Assembly (NCBI RefSeq): GCF_013409645.1
Contig: NZ_JACCBG010000001.1
Span: 744,001-808,000, forward strand
Source: Nocardioides panaciterrulae
GTDB taxonomy: Bacteria > Actinomycetota > Actinomycetes > Propionibacteriales > Nocardioidaceae
Direction: 5' to 3'
DNA length: 64,000 bases
The notes below the pieces were generated by a model. The model made no database searches, was not told the DNA's origin, and saw nothing but the letters and a program-made list of their open reading frames with translations. This document shows, piece by piece, positions 27,576 through 38,011 of the stretch. The position numbers and the translations under genes are program-made. Every line of letters starts with the position of its first letter. The stretch's first letter is position 1.

Positions 27576-27594
27576 TTAGGTTCCCCTAAGTTCC
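27576..27594. promoter_or_regulatory. DtxR/MntR-like palindrome upstream of the ZIP gene
   Basis: TTAGGTTCCCCTAA (27576-27589) has perfect 5-4-5 symmetry, and the 19-bp window partly matches the DtxR/IdeR box (TTAGGTTAGGCTAACCTAA). It lies 42 bp before the ZIP start and 150 bp before coxS, in an otherwise gene-free divergent region. Confidence 0.45.
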
Positions 27595-27740
27595 CGGGCA
27601 AGTCGGCGCACACGTCCGAAGGTCAGCCCGGGCACGCACCCGCGCCGGAGAGAAGGGACCTTCGCCCCAACCTTTCCCCAACCGGACGGTCCTACCGTGA
27701 GCGGCGTCACAGCACCACCCCGACCCCAGGAGAGTCGTCC

Positions 27741-28219
<479 letters not shown>

Positions 28220-28223
<4 letters not shown>

Positions 28224-30715
28224 CCGCCGTACAGGAGCGCCCCGGCGCCGAGATCGGCCGGGACCGGCGGCGCAAGGAGGACCAGCGCCTGATCACCGGC
28301 CGGACCCGCTGGACCGACAACCTGCAGCTGCCGGGCATGCTGCACCTGGCGATGATCCGCAGCCCGTTCGCGCACGCCACCATCGCCTCGATCGACAAGA
28401 GCGAGGCCGAGAAGGCCACCAACGTGGTCGCGGTGTTCACCGCCGCCGACCTCGGCGAGTCGCTGGGCGCGTGCATCAACGCCTGGGCGATCACCACCGA
28501 CCAGGTCACCCCGGCGCACCCGCCGATGCCCGCGGACCGGGTGACCTTCGCCGGCGAGATCGTCGCGGTGGTCGTGGCCCGCAGCGCGGCGGAGGCGCGC
28601 GACGCCGCCGAGCTCGTCGACGTGGAGTACGACGAGCTGCCGGCCGCGCTCGACCTCAAGGAGGCCGCCGAGGCCACGCCCGAGAACGGGGGCGCCCTGG
28701 CCCACCCCGACCTCGGCACCAACAAGTCGGCGCTGTGGACGTTCGACTCGGCCGAGGCCGGCACCGGCGGGAACGTCGACGAGGCGATCGAGAAGGCCCG
28801 CACCGACGGCATCCTGATCGAGCGGGAGTACCGCCAGCAGCGGCTGATCCCGGCGTTCATGGAGCCCCGCTCGGTGGTCGTCGACCCCACCGGGGAGCAG
28901 ATCACGATGTGGTCGGCCACCCAGATCCCGCACATCCTGCGGTTCGCGCTCGCGGCCACGACCGGCGTGCCGGAGTCGAAGATCCGGGTGATCGCCCCCG
29001 ACGTGGGCGGCGGGTTCGGGGGCAAGCTGCAGCAGACGCCGGAGGAGATGATCGCGTTCGCGGTGGCCCGCCGGCTCGGCAAGCCGGTGAAGTACACCGA
29101 GACCCGCTCGGAGTCGCTGATGAGCGGCCACCACGGCCGCGACCAGTGGCAGAGGCTGACCCTGGCCGCGACCAAGGACGGCACGGTCACCGGCCTCAAG
29201 GTCGACCTGCTGGCCGACCTCGGCTCCTACGTCGCGATCGTCGGCGGTGGGGTGCCGGTGCTCGGCGCGTTCATGTTCAACGCGATCTACAAGTTCCCCG
29301 CCTACCGGTTCAACTGCCAGACGGTCCTGACCAACAAGACCTGGACCGACGCCTACCGCGGCGCCGGGCGCCCGGAGGCGACGTACGCCATCGAGCGGCT
29401 GATGAACGAGCTCGCCGCCGAGGTGGGCGTCGACCCGCTGGCGGTCCGGGAGAAGAACTGGATCAAGCACGAGGAGTTCCCGTTCACCACGGTCGCCGGC
29501 CTGGAGTACGACTCCGGCAACTACGAGGCGGCCACCGCGAAGGCCCGGGAGCTCTTCGGGTACGACGAGCTGCGGGCCGAGCAGCGGCGCCGGCGGGAGT
29601 CCGGTGACCCGGTCCAGCTCGGTATCGGGGTCTCGACGTTCACCGAGATGTGCGGGCTGGCGCCCTCGCGGGTGCTCGGCCAGCTCAACTACGGCGCGGG
29701 CGGCTGGGAACACGCCGAGGTGCGGATGCTGCCCACCGGCAAGGTCGAGGTCGTCACCGGCGCCTCCGCCCACGGGCAGGGCCACGAGACGGCGTTCAGC
29801 CAGATCGTGGCCGACCGGCTCGGGGTGGCGTTCGAGGACGTGGAGATCCTGCACGGCGACACGCAGATCTCCCACAAGGGCCTGGACACCTACGGGTCCC
29901 GCTCGCTGGTCGTCGGCGGTGAGGCGCTGGTCAAGGCCGTCGACAAGGTGATCGAGAAGGCCAAGCCGATCGCCGCGCACCTGCTGGAGGCCTCGGTCGA
30001 CGACCTGGAGTTCACCGGCGGCCGGTTCTCGGTCCGGGGCACCGACCAGGGGATGGCGATCGGGGAGATCGCCACCGCGGCGTTCGCGGCCCACAACCTG
30101 CCCGACGGGGTCGAGCCGAGCATCGACTCGGAGGCGACCTACGACCCGGTGAACTTCAACTATCCGCACGGCACCCACCTGTGCGCGATGGAGGTGGACA
30201 CGGAGACCGGCGCCCTGAAGATGCGCAAGTACGTCTGCGTCGACGACATCGGCAACATCATCAACCCGCTGATCGTCGCCGGGCAGGTCCACGGCGGGCT
30301 GGTCCAGGGCATCGCCCAGGCGCTGTGGGAGGAGGCGGTGTACGACGAGTCCGGGACGCTGGTCTCCGGGTCGTTCGTCGACTACCTGCTGCCCACCGCC
30401 GCCGACACGATCAGCTTCGACGTCGACCACACCACCTCGCCGTCGACGACCAACACCCTCGGCACCAAGGGCGTCGGCGAGGCGGGCACGATCGCCTCGA
30501 CCCCGGCCGTGGTGAACGCGGTGGTGGACGCGGTGCGCCACCTCGGCGTCAACGACATCCAGATGCCCTGCACGCCCGAACGGGTGTGGAAGGCGATCAA
30601 CGGCGCCCACGGTGGTGGGCACGCCGACACCGAGGGTGCCGCCGCACCCCACTTCGACGCCTCGACGGGCATGGAGGGCACCGTGGACCGCACGACCGGA
30701 GGAGCGGACGCATGA
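28220..30715 (+). CDS. coxL: Molybdenum hydroxylase large subunit, form II CoxL
   Basis: The protein has 831 residues; GTG overlaps the coxS stop. This xanthine-oxidase-family subunit carries the MCD-type molybdenum cofactor. GGGFGGK is at residues 263-269 and [11 protein letters not shown], with the catalytic Glu, is near residue 755. The active-site loop reads AYRGAGR (378-384), the form II signature, and not the AYRCSFR of true form I CO dehydrogenases; the Cu-binding Cys is therefore absent. Annotation pipelines call such proteins aerobic CO dehydrogenase, but CO oxidation is doubtful and the real substrate is unknown. Confidence 0.93.
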
Positions 30716-31566
30716 TCCCCGCACAGTTCGACTACATCGCGCCGACCTCGGTCGAGGAAGCGCTCGCCGCGCTGGCCGAGCACGGCGACGACGCCAAGAT
30801 CCTGGCCGGCGGGCAGAGCCTGCTGCCGGTGCTGCGGATGCGGCTGAACGCGCCCGAGGTGGTCATCGACCTCGGCCGGATCGACGCCCTGCGCGGGATC
30901 CGCGACGAGGGCGACGCGATCGTGATCGGCGCGATGACCCAGCACGCGGTGGTCGGCTCCGACCCGCTGGTGGCCGAGCACGCCGCGCTGATCAGCCGGG
31001 CCGTCGAGCACCTCGCCGACGCCCAGATCCGGCACCGGGGCACCTTCGGCGGCGCGCTCGCGCACGCCGACCCGGCCGGCGACCTGGGTGCCCCGACGCT
31101 GGCGCTCGGCGCGCAGTTCGTGATCGCCGGCAGCGGCGGCACCCGCACGGTGGCGGCCGACGACTTCTTCGTCGACCTCTTCGAGACCGCGATCGGCGAG
31201 GACGAGATCCTCACCGAGGTCCGGATCCCGAAGCACACCGGCTGGGGCGCGCACTACGAGAAGTTCGTGCGGGTGGCGCACCAGTGGCCGATCGTCGCGG
31301 TCGCGGCCGCGGTCCGGGTCGAGGGCGGCGTGATCGCCGAGGCCCGGGTCGGCCTGACCAACATGGGCTCCACGCCGCTGCGGGCCCGTGCGGTCGAGCA
31401 GGCGCTGGCCGGCCAGCCCGCCACGGACGACGCCGTACGAGCCGCCGCCGCCCGCGCCGCCGAGGGCGCCAACCCGCCCTCGGACCTCAACGGCGACGCC
31501 GACTACCGTCGGCACCTGGCAACCGTCCTGACCCGTCGCGCGGTCCTCGCGGCCGCAGGAGGCTGA
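30712..31566 (+). CDS. coxM: Molybdenum hydroxylase FAD subunit, CoxM-like
   Basis: The protein has 284 residues; ATGA overlap with coxL. FAD-binding motifs typical of the medium subunit are present: AKILAGGQSLLPVLRMRL near residue 30 and IRHRGTFGGALAHADPAGDLGA near residue 105. A C-terminal CO-dehydrogenase flavoprotein domain follows. It accepts electrons from CoxS and delivers them to quinone or another acceptor. The coxG gene starts four bases after its stop. Confidence 0.94.
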   Translation: MIPAQFDYIAPTSVEEALAALAEHGDDAKILAGGQSLLPVLRMRLNAPEVVIDLGRIDALRGIRDEGDAIVIGAMTQHAVVGSDPLVAEHAALISRAVEHLADAQIRHRGTFGGALAHADPAGDLGAPTLALGAQFVIAGSGGTRTVAADDFFVDLFETAIGEDEILTEVRIPKHTGWGAHYEKFVRVAHQWPIVAVAAAVRVEGGVIAEARVGLTNMGSTPLRARAVEQALAGQPATDDAVRAAAARAAEGANPPSDLNGDADYRRHLATVLTRRAVLAAAGG

Positions 31567-31570
31567 GCCC

Positions 31571-32356
31571 GTGGATCTGCAGCACCGCTTCACCGTCCCG
31601 ACCACGATCGAGCAGACCTGGGCGCACTTCCAGGACATCGCCACGGTGGCCGAGTGCTTCCCCGGAGCCACGGTGAGCGCGGTCGAGTCCGATTCGTTCG
31701 CCGGGTCGGTCAAGGTCAAGCTCGGCCCGATCGCCCTGCAGTACAACGGCACCGGCACGTTCCTGGAGAAGGACGAGTCGGCGCACCGCTTCGTGGTCGA
31801 GGCCAAGGGCAAGGACAAGCGCGGCAACGGCACCGCGGGCGCCACCGTCACGTTGACCATGACCGACGGCGGCTCCGGCGACGAGACGCCCGCCACGGAC
31901 GTCGAGGTGCTGACCGACCTGTCGATCACCGGCAAGCCGGCCCAGTTCGGCCGGGGCGTGATGCAGGACGTCTCGGACAAGCTGCTCGGCCAGTTCGTCG
32001 CCTGCCTGGAGGCCCGGCTCACCGGGCCGCCCGCGGAGGCGCCGGCCGAGACTCCGACGGCGCCCGCCGCGGCGCCGGCGGGCGCGGCCGCCGTGGCCCC
32101 GGCGGGGGGCGGTGCGCCGGCCGCGGAGGCGACGTCGGCGGGGGAGGCACCCGCGGCCGCGGGGCCGGCCCCGACCCGACCGTTGCCGACCGCGGCCGCC
32201 GCCGGCGGGCCACGCCATGCCGGCCCGCAGCCGGGGGAGGCGCTCGACCTGGGCGCGACCGTGCTCCCGGTGCTGGCCAAGGCGTACTGGAAGCAGGGGG
32301 CGGCGGTCCTCGCCGTCGTGGCGCTGATCTGGTGGCTGGTCTCGCGCCGCGACTGA
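31571..32356 (+). CDS. coxG: SRPBCC-domain CoxG-like membrane anchor
   Basis: The protein has 261 residues with a GTG start. The N-terminal 150 residues form a CoxG/SRPBCC lipid-binding-like domain (MDLQHRFTVPTTIEQTWAHFQDIATVAECFPGA-type start, with GKPAQFGRGVMQDVSDKLLGQF near the end). A long Ala/Pro-rich linker and one C-terminal transmembrane helix (AAVLAVVALIWWLVSRRD) follow. CoxG proteins bring the hydroxylase to the membrane and have recently been linked to quinone handling. The last gene of the cox-like operon, it faces the convergent MFS gene. Confidence 0.9.
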   Translation: MDLQHRFTVPTTIEQTWAHFQDIATVAECFPGATVSAVESDSFAGSVKVKLGPIALQYNGTGTFLEKDESAHRFVVEAKGKDKRGNGTAGATVTLTMTDGGSGDETPATDVEVLTDLSITGKPAQFGRGVMQDVSDKLLGQFVACLEARLTGPPAEAPAETPTAPAAAPAGAAAVAPAGGGAPAAEATSAGEAPAAAGPAPTRPLPTAAAAGGPRHAGPQPGEALDLGATVLPVLAKAYWKQGAAVLAVVALIWWLVSRRD

Positions 32357-32374
32357 GACTGGGTGACCGGGACT

Positions 32375-32408
32375 CGGCGACCAGGCTCCGACCGGGGCCG
32401 GGTCGCCG
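32375..32408. terminator. Possible bidirectional terminator after coxG
   Basis: Eight-base arms CGGCGACC (32375-32382) and GGTCGCCG (32401-32408) lie in the 54-bp gap between convergent genes. Confidence 0.4.
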
Positions 32409-32410
32409 GG

Positions 32411-33787
32411 TCAGTCGCGGGTGTCGGCGCCGACCGGCTGGCCGGGGGCCGGGGCGCCGACCGCGGGCGCGCCCGGCACCGGCTCCACGACGACGGCCGG
32501 GGCACCGGTGGCCGGCGCCCCGCGCAGGCCGTTGACCGCCGGCGGCAGCTGCCGCTCGAGGTGCAGGATCGCCAGCAGGCCCACGCCCAGCGAGCCGGCG
32601 ACCAGGACGCCGATGTAGAGCGAGCCGAGGTGGTGGCCGACCAGCGCGCCGGAGACCGGCGGCGCGATGATCGCCGCCAGCTGGAAGCCGGCCGAGCTCA
32701 GCGCGTTGTAGCGGCCGCGCAGGTGGTCGGGCGCGAGGTCGTTGACCAGCGCCGGGATGGTCGGCTGGAGCAGCGTCTCGCCCAGCGCGAAGACCGAGGC
32801 GCACGAGGCCACGAGCATCGTCGCCCCGAGGGTGCCGGGCACCAGCCCCGCGGCGCCGAGCAGCACCCAGGACAGGGACCACAGCACCCCCATCACCCCG
32901 ATGATGCGGGTGCGCCGGTGACCCTCGATCCGCTGCAGCACCACCAGCTGCAGCAGCACGATGACCAGGGTGTTCGCGGCGAAGGCCAGCCCCAGGCCCT
33001 GGGTGGAGACCCGGCCGACCGCCCGGGCGAACGCCGGCATGCCGGTGTTGAGCTGGGAGTAGCCGACGAACGAGGAGGCGAAGCCGAGCAGCGTCAGCGA
33101 GGCCACCCCGGGGCGGCGGAGCATCGCGATGTAGCTGACACCGGCGTCCTCGTGGTGCCCGGTGGCCACCGGCCGTCCCGCCACGTGCCGCAGCGGCACC
33201 AGCATCAGCACCAGGCCCGGCACGAAGCTGACCGCGTCGACGGCGTAGATCGCCTGGAAGGTCACCAGCCGGTGCACGTCGACGAAGGCGCCGCCGAGCA
33301 TGCCGCCGATCCCGATGCCGAGGTTGAGCAGGGTGAAGTTCACGCCGAAGTAGCGCTGCCGAAGCTCCGAGGGCACCGCGGCCGCCACCAGGCTCTGCGA
33401 CGCCGGCCACGAGACGCCGAACGCGAGTCCGCTCAGCCCGAGCCCGACCGCGGCCATCCAGACCGTCGAGGAGGTCATCAGGACCAGGTCGCCGGCGATC
33501 AGCAGCAGCAGCGTGCCGATCACCACCCGGCGGGCGCCGACCCGGTCGATCAGGTGGCCGCCGGGGCCGACCAGCAGGAACCCGACCAGCGGTGACAGCC
33601 CGAGCAGCAGCCCCACGTCGCTGAGCGAGAAGCCGCGGACCTCGTGCAGGTAGACCACGTGGAACGGCAGCACCAGGCCGGTGCCGAGGAACTCGAAGAC
33701 CACCACCGACAGCAGCAGCCGGCCCTCTCGGGGCAGGTCGTGCCAGAACGAGGCGAGGCTGGGGCGCGGGGCGGTGGCGGTGCTCAT
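32411..33787 (-). CDS. MFS drug/metabolite efflux transporter
   Basis: The protein has 458 residues with about 12 transmembrane helices. Motif A appears as GGHLIDRVGARRVV after helix 2, and helix 1 opens with VVVFEFLGTGLVLPFHVVYL. This is the DHA1-like arrangement of proton antiporters. The C-terminal 50 residues are a Pro/Ala/Gly-rich cytoplasmic tail. The substrate cannot be read from sequence. It is downstream of, and codirectional with, the AlkB-like gene (83 bp gap). Confidence 0.85.
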   Translation of the reverse strand: MSTATAPRPSLASFWHDLPREGRLLLSVVVFEFLGTGLVLPFHVVYLHEVRGFSLSDVGLLLGLSPLVGFLLVGPGGHLIDRVGARRVVIGTLLLLIAGDLVLMTSSTVWMAAVGLGLSGLAFGVSWPASQSLVAAAVPSELRQRYFGVNFTLLNLGIGIGGMLGGAFVDVHRLVTFQAIYAVDAVSFVPGLVLMLVPLRHVAGRPVATGHHEDAGVSYIAMLRRPGVASLTLLGFASSFVGYSQLNTGMPAFARAVGRVSTQGLGLAFAANTLVIVLLQLVVLQRIEGHRRTRIIGVMGVLWSLSWVLLGAAGLVPGTLGATMLVASCASVFALGETLLQPTIPALVNDLAPDHLRGRYNALSSAGFQLAAIIAPPVSGALVGHHLGSLYIGVLVAGSLGVGLLAILHLERQLPPAVNGLRGAPATGAPAVVVEPVPGAPAVGAPAPGQPVGADTRD

Positions 33788-33870
33788 CGCCGCGCATCCT
33801 CTCAGTGCCCGCCGACACCGGTCACGCGGGTTTCTGCCGCCGGCGTACGACGTCGCGCGCGGCGGGATTC

Positions 33871-34482
33871 CTAGAAGACGTTGAGCGGGCGGAACTGCAC
33901 CGAGATCCGCGGGCCGGCATGCGCCACCTTGGGCACCGCGTGCTCCCAGGTCCGCTGGCAGGAGCCGCCCATCACCAACAGGTCGCCGTGGCCCATCGCC
34001 ACCGAGATCGACTCCCCGCCGCCGCGCGGCCGCAGCGCCAGCCGGCGCGGGTCGCCGACTGAGACGATCGCGACCATGGTGTCGCGGCTGCGGCCCCGCC
34101 CGATCCGGTCGCCGTGCCAGGCGACGCTGTCGCGGCCGTCGCGGTAGTAGCAGCAGCCCGCGGTGACGAACGGCTCGCCCAGCTCCGGCAGGTAGTGCGC
34201 CGACAGCGCGTCGCGCGCGCGGTCCAGCACCGGGTGCGGCAGCGCCTCGCCGACGCCGTAGGTGTGCAGCAGTCGGGGCACGTCGACGACCCGCTCGTAC
34301 ATCTCCCGGCGCTCGGCGCGCCACGGCACCGCGGCGACCAGCGTGGCGAAGGCGTCGTCGGCCTCGGGCAGCCAGCCGCGCCGGACGTCGATCCACGCGC
34401 CCCGGCCGAGCGGGCGCCGCTGGAGCCCGGCGAAGGAGAGCGTGGTGTCCTCGGCCGCGAAGAGGGTGCCCTGGAAGTCCAT
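33871..34482 (-). CDS. AlkB-like 2-oxoglutarate/Fe(II) dioxygenase
   Basis: The protein has 203 residues; the ATG is the second gene feature after a leaderless -10. Iron ligands H123 and D125 (AWHGDRIG) and H181 (TWEHAVPK) are visible, with the 2-oxoglutarate-binding R192 and R198 in RISVQFR. Family members remove alkyl lesions from DNA or RNA by oxidative demethylation. The substrate of this branch (AlkB-like, actinobacterial) is not certain. The length matches AlkB (216 in E. coli). Confidence 0.9.
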   Translation of the reverse strand: MDFQGTLFAAEDTTLSFAGLQRRPLGRGAWIDVRRGWLPEADDAFATLVAAVPWRAERREMYERVVDVPRLLHTYGVGEALPHPVLDRARDALSAHYLPELGEPFVTAGCCYYRDGRDSVAWHGDRIGRGRSRDTMVAIVSVGDPRRLALRPRGGGESISVAMGHGDLLVMGGSCQRTWEHAVPKVAHAGPRISVQFRPLNVF

Positions 34483-34489
34483 GGCCCCG

Positions 34490-34495
34490 ATGCTA
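34490..34495 (-). promoter_or_regulatory. -10 element for leaderless AlkB-like transcript
   Basis: TAGCAT on the minus strand lies seven bases before the ATG at 34482; no ribosome site is seen. Confidence 0.5.
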
Positions 34496-34624
34496 GCGCG
34501 GAAAGTCGAACGCGTGTTCGATCTCGGGGCGTGGAGTCGGTCCGGGTCGGGTCGGGGTGTTCCCCGGGACAGGAGGGGACCTCCATCCGTGGCGGCGCGT
34601 GCCCGGCCGCGGGATCGTGCAGGC

Positions 34625-35407
34625 ATGACCTCGTCGCTGCCGGCCGCCGAGCCGGCCCCGGCCCCGGCCCCGGTCGCCGCGCGGGTGCGGCACCTCACCA
34701 AGACGTACGGCGCGGGCGCGGCCCTGGTCCGCGCGCTGGACGACGTGTCGCTGGACCTGCTCGCGGGGGAGTTCACCGCGGTGATGGGTCCCAGCGGCTC
34801 GGGCAAGTCGACGCTGATGCACTGCTGCGCCGCGCTCGACCGCGGCGACTCCGGCGAGGTCTGGATCGGTGAGCGGGAGCTCGGGCGGCTCCGGGACGCG
34901 GCGCTGACCCGGCTGCGCCGCGACGAGATCGGGTTCGTCTTCCAGTCCTACAACCTGGTGCCGACGCTGACCGCCGAGGAGAACATCCTGCTCCCGCTGG
35001 CGATCGCCGGCCGGCGTCCGGACCGGGAGTGGTTCGCGAGTGTGATCGGGGCCGTGCGGCTCGGCGACCGGCTCCGGCACAAGCCCGAGGAGCTCTCCGG
35101 GGGCCAGCAGCAGCGGGTCGCGGTGGCCCGGGCGCTGGTGAGCCGGCCGCGGATCGTGTTCGCCGACGAGCCGACCGGCAACCTGGACTCCCGGTCCGGG
35201 GCCGAGGTGCTGCAGCTGCTGCGGCGCAGCGTCGACGAGTTCGGCCAGACCGTGGTGATGGTGACCCACGACCCGGTGGCCGCCGGGTACACCGACCGGG
35301 TCGTGTTCCTCGGTGACGGTCGCGTGGTCGACGGGCTGCGCGACCCCACCCGCGAACAGGTGCTCGCGGTCATGGCCCGGCTGGCCCTGCCCGAGTCGGC
35401 GCCATGA
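34625..35407 (+). CDS. ABC transporter ATPase, MacB/LolD type
   Basis: The protein has 260 residues. Walker A GPSGSGKSTLMHCCAALD, Q-loop FVFQSYNLVPTLT, signature LSGGQQQRVAVARAL, Walker B VFADEPTGNLD and the H-loop VTHDPVAAGY are all present. It energises the FtsX-type permease whose ATG overlaps its stop. Such two-component exporters move peptides, antibiotics or lipids; the substrate is unknown. The N-terminal 20 residues are an Ala/Pro run. Confidence 0.95.
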   Translation: MTSSLPAAEPAPAPAPVAARVRHLTKTYGAGAALVRALDDVSLDLLAGEFTAVMGPSGSGKSTLMHCCAALDRGDSGEVWIGERELGRLRDAALTRLRRDEIGFVFQSYNLVPTLTAEENILLPLAIAGRRPDREWFASVIGAVRLGDRLRHKPEELSGGQQQRVAVARALVSRPRIVFADEPTGNLDSRSGAEVLQLLRRSVDEFGQTVVMVTHDPVAAGYTDRVVFLGDGRVVDGLRDPTREQVLAVMARLALPESAP

Positions 35408-37938
35408 TCCGGGCCTCGCTCAAGAGCCTGCTGGCCCGCAAGGTGCGGCTGCTGATGAGCACCTTCGCGATCGTGTTGGGCGTGGCGTTCGTGGTCGGCT
35501 CGCTGGTCTTCTCCGACACCCTGAACCGGAGCTTCACCGCGATCTTCGCCTCCACGGTCGGCGATGTCGTCGTGCGCCCCGAGGGCGGCACCACCGTCAA
35601 CGGCCAGCCGTCGACCAAGACCGTCCCGGCATCGGTGGTGGCGCGGCTGCGCGGCCTGCCCGAGGCGGCCAGGGTGGACGGCAACGTCAGCGCGGTCGGC
35701 ACGTTCGTGGTCGGCACCGACGGCAAGGTCGTCGGCGGCTTCGGGCCGCCCGCGCTGGGCGCCAACTGGACCGGCGCGCCCGCCGGGCACGACCTGCCGG
35801 GCCTGGAGATCCTGCGCGGCCGGCCACCGCACGGCCCCGACCAGGTGGTGCTCGACGACAAGACGGCCGAGCGCGGCGGCTACGCCCTCGGCGACCGGGT
35901 CCGCCTGATCAGCTCCGGCAGGCTCTCGCTGCACCCGAGGCTGGTGGGGGTCGCCGGCTTCCCCGGCGGCGGGTCGCTCAACGGCGCCACCCTCGCGGTC
36001 TTCGACACCTCGACCGCCCAGCGGCTGTTCCTCCACGGCCGGGACGCGTTCAACGACGTGTGGGTGACCGCCCGGAGCGGCGTCTCCGAGGGGCAGCTGC
36101 GCGACCAGGTCGACCGGGCCCTCCCGGCGAGGTACGACGTGGTGACCGGCGACACCGCGGCCGACGAGTCCGCCTCGGACCTGCTGAAGGCGGTCTCGTT
36201 CCTCACCACGTTCCTGCTGATCTTCGCCGGCATCTCGCTGGTGGTCGGCGCGTTCCTGATCGTCAACACCTTCTCGATCCTGGTCGCGCAGCGCAGCCGG
36301 GAGCTCGCGCTGCTCCGCGCGCTGGGCGCCTCGCGCCGCCAGGTCGCCGGCTCGGTCCAGCTCGAGGCGCTCACGCTCGGGCTGCTCGGCTCCACGGCCG
36401 GGCTCGGCCTCGGGGTGGTGCTGGCCGTGGCGATCAGGGCGCTGTTCGCGCGCTTCGGGCTGGACCTGTCCGGGCAGTCGCTGGTCTTCGAGCCGCGGAC
36501 CGTGCTGGCGGCGTACGCCGTGGGCGTGGTCGTGACGATGGCCGCGGCGTGGCTGCCGGCCCGGCGCACCGGCCGGCTGGCGCCGGTCCAGGCGCTGCGC
36601 GACGAGGTCGCGATGCCGGAGTCGTCGCTGCGACGCCGGCTGCTGCTCGGCCTGGTGCTGCTCGGCGCCGGCATGGGCGCGCTGGCCGCGGGCCTGTTCG
36701 CGGGCGTGCCGCACGCCGGCTGGTTCGTGGGCGGCGGCGTGCTGGCGGTGCTGCTCGGGGTCTCCTCGGCCAGCCCGGTGATCAGCCGACCGTTCCTGGT
36801 CGCCGCCCGGGTCACCTACGCGCGCCTCTTCGGCAGCGTCGGCAACCTGGCCGGCCAGAACGCGCTGCGCCACCCCCGTCGTACGACGGCCACCGCGTCG
36901 GCGCTGATGATCGGGCTCACCCTGGCCTGCACGATGGCGATCGTCGGCGACTCCGCGAAGGCCTCGGTGGACCGGTCGGTGGCCGAGAACTTCGTCGGCG
37001 ACTACATCGTCAGCAACGTCTTCGGGGGCGGCTTCCCCACCGGCATCGCCGACCGGATGGCGCGGGTGCCGGGCGTGGCCGACGTGGTGCGGGAGCGCTA
37101 CGGGTTCGGCACCCGCGACGGCCAGGACCAGGGCATCGCCGCGACCGGCGCCCACGACACCTCCGCGCTGGGCCTGCGGATGACCTCCGGCTCGCGGGCC
37201 GCGCTGCGCGACGGCACCGTGCTGCTGCAGGACTCTTGGGCCGCCGACCACCACCTCGCGGTCGGCGACGCGCTCACCGTCGTGATGCCGACCGGGACCC
37301 GGCACTGGCGGGTGGCCGGCACGTTCGCCGACAACCCGGTGGTGTTCTTCCCGGTGCTCACCACCCTGGACACCCTCGCCCGGGCCGGGATCCCGCGCCA
37401 GGACAACGCGCTGGTGGTCTTCACCGCCTCGGGCGCGACCGGCGTCCAGGCCCGCCTCGACCGGGTGGTGCAGCGGTTGCCGGTCGTGACCGTCAAGGAC
37501 GAGGCGGGCTTCGCGGCCGAGCAGCGCGGCCCGATCGACCAGCTGGTGCAGATGATCTACGCGCTGCTCGGGCTGGCGCTGGTGATCGCGGTGCTCGGCA
37601 TCGTCAACACCCTGGCGCTCTCGGTCATCGAGCGGACCCGGGAGGTCGGGCTGCTGCGCGCGATCGGGACCAGCCGCCGGCAGCTGCGCTGGATGATCAC
37701 GCTGGAGTCGGTGGTGATCGCGGTTCTCGGCACGGCCTTGGGGCTGGTGCTGGGGATCGGCTTCGGGGTGGCGCTGATGTATGCGCTGCGCGACCAGGGC
37801 CTGGAGGTCATCAGCGTGCCGTGGGGGCAGCTCGGCGTGTTCCTCGTGCTGGCGCTGCTGATCGGCGTGCTGGCCGCGGTGCTCCCGGCGCGCCGGGCGG
37901 CCCGGCTCGACGTGCTGCGCGCGATCGCCACCGAGTGA
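35404..37938 (+). CDS. FtsX-like ABC transporter permease
   Basis: The protein has 844 residues and begins inside the ATPase stop (ATGA). A first transmembrane helix (about 17-37) is followed by an extracytoplasmic MacB-like domain, an FtsX domain (about 255-400), a second periplasmic-type domain and a second FtsX domain ending in PARRAARLDVLRAIATE. This duplicated layout is the common actinobacterial permease of MacB-type exporters. It forms the exporter with the upstream ATPase. Confidence 0.94.
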   Translation: MIRASLKSLLARKVRLLMSTFAIVLGVAFVVGSLVFSDTLNRSFTAIFASTVGDVVVRPEGGTTVNGQPSTKTVPASVVARLRGLPEAARVDGNVSAVGTFVVGTDGKVVGGFGPPALGANWTGAPAGHDLPGLEILRGRPPHGPDQVVLDDKTAERGGYALGDRVRLISSGRLSLHPRLVGVAGFPGGGSLNGATLAVFDTSTAQRLFLHGRDAFNDVWVTARSGVSEGQLRDQVDRALPARYDVVTGDTAADESASDLLKAVSFLTTFLLIFAGISLVVGAFLIVNTFSILVAQRSRELALLRALGASRRQVAGSVQLEALTLGLLGSTAGLGLGVVLAVAIRALFARFGLDLSGQSLVFEPRTVLAAYAVGVVVTMAAAWLPARRTGRLAPVQALRDEVAMPESSLRRRLLLGLVLLGAGMGALAAGLFAGVPHAGWFVGGGVLAVLLGVSSASPVISRPFLVAARVTYARLFGSVGNLAGQNALRHPRRTTATASALMIGLTLACTMAIVGDSAKASVDRSVAENFVGDYIVSNVFGGGFPTGIADRMARVPGVADVVRERYGFGTRDGQDQGIAATGAHDTSALGLRMTSGSRAALRDGTVLLQDSWAADHHLAVGDALTVVMPTGTRHWRVAGTFADNPVVFFPVLTTLDTLARAGIPRQDNALVVFTASGATGVQARLDRVVQRLPVVTVKDEAGFAAEQRGPIDQLVQMIYALLGLALVIAVLGIVNTLALSVIERTREVGLLRAIGTSRRQLRWMITLESVVIAVLGTALGLVLGIGFGVALMYALRDQGLEVISVPWGQLGVFLVLALLIGVLAAVLPARRAARLDVLRAIATE

Positions 37939-38011
37939 CGGGTGGTGCGGGATGTGACGACCTGAGCCGATCCGAGGACGGGGGCGCGGTGCCGCCCCTA
38001 CAGTGACCGCC

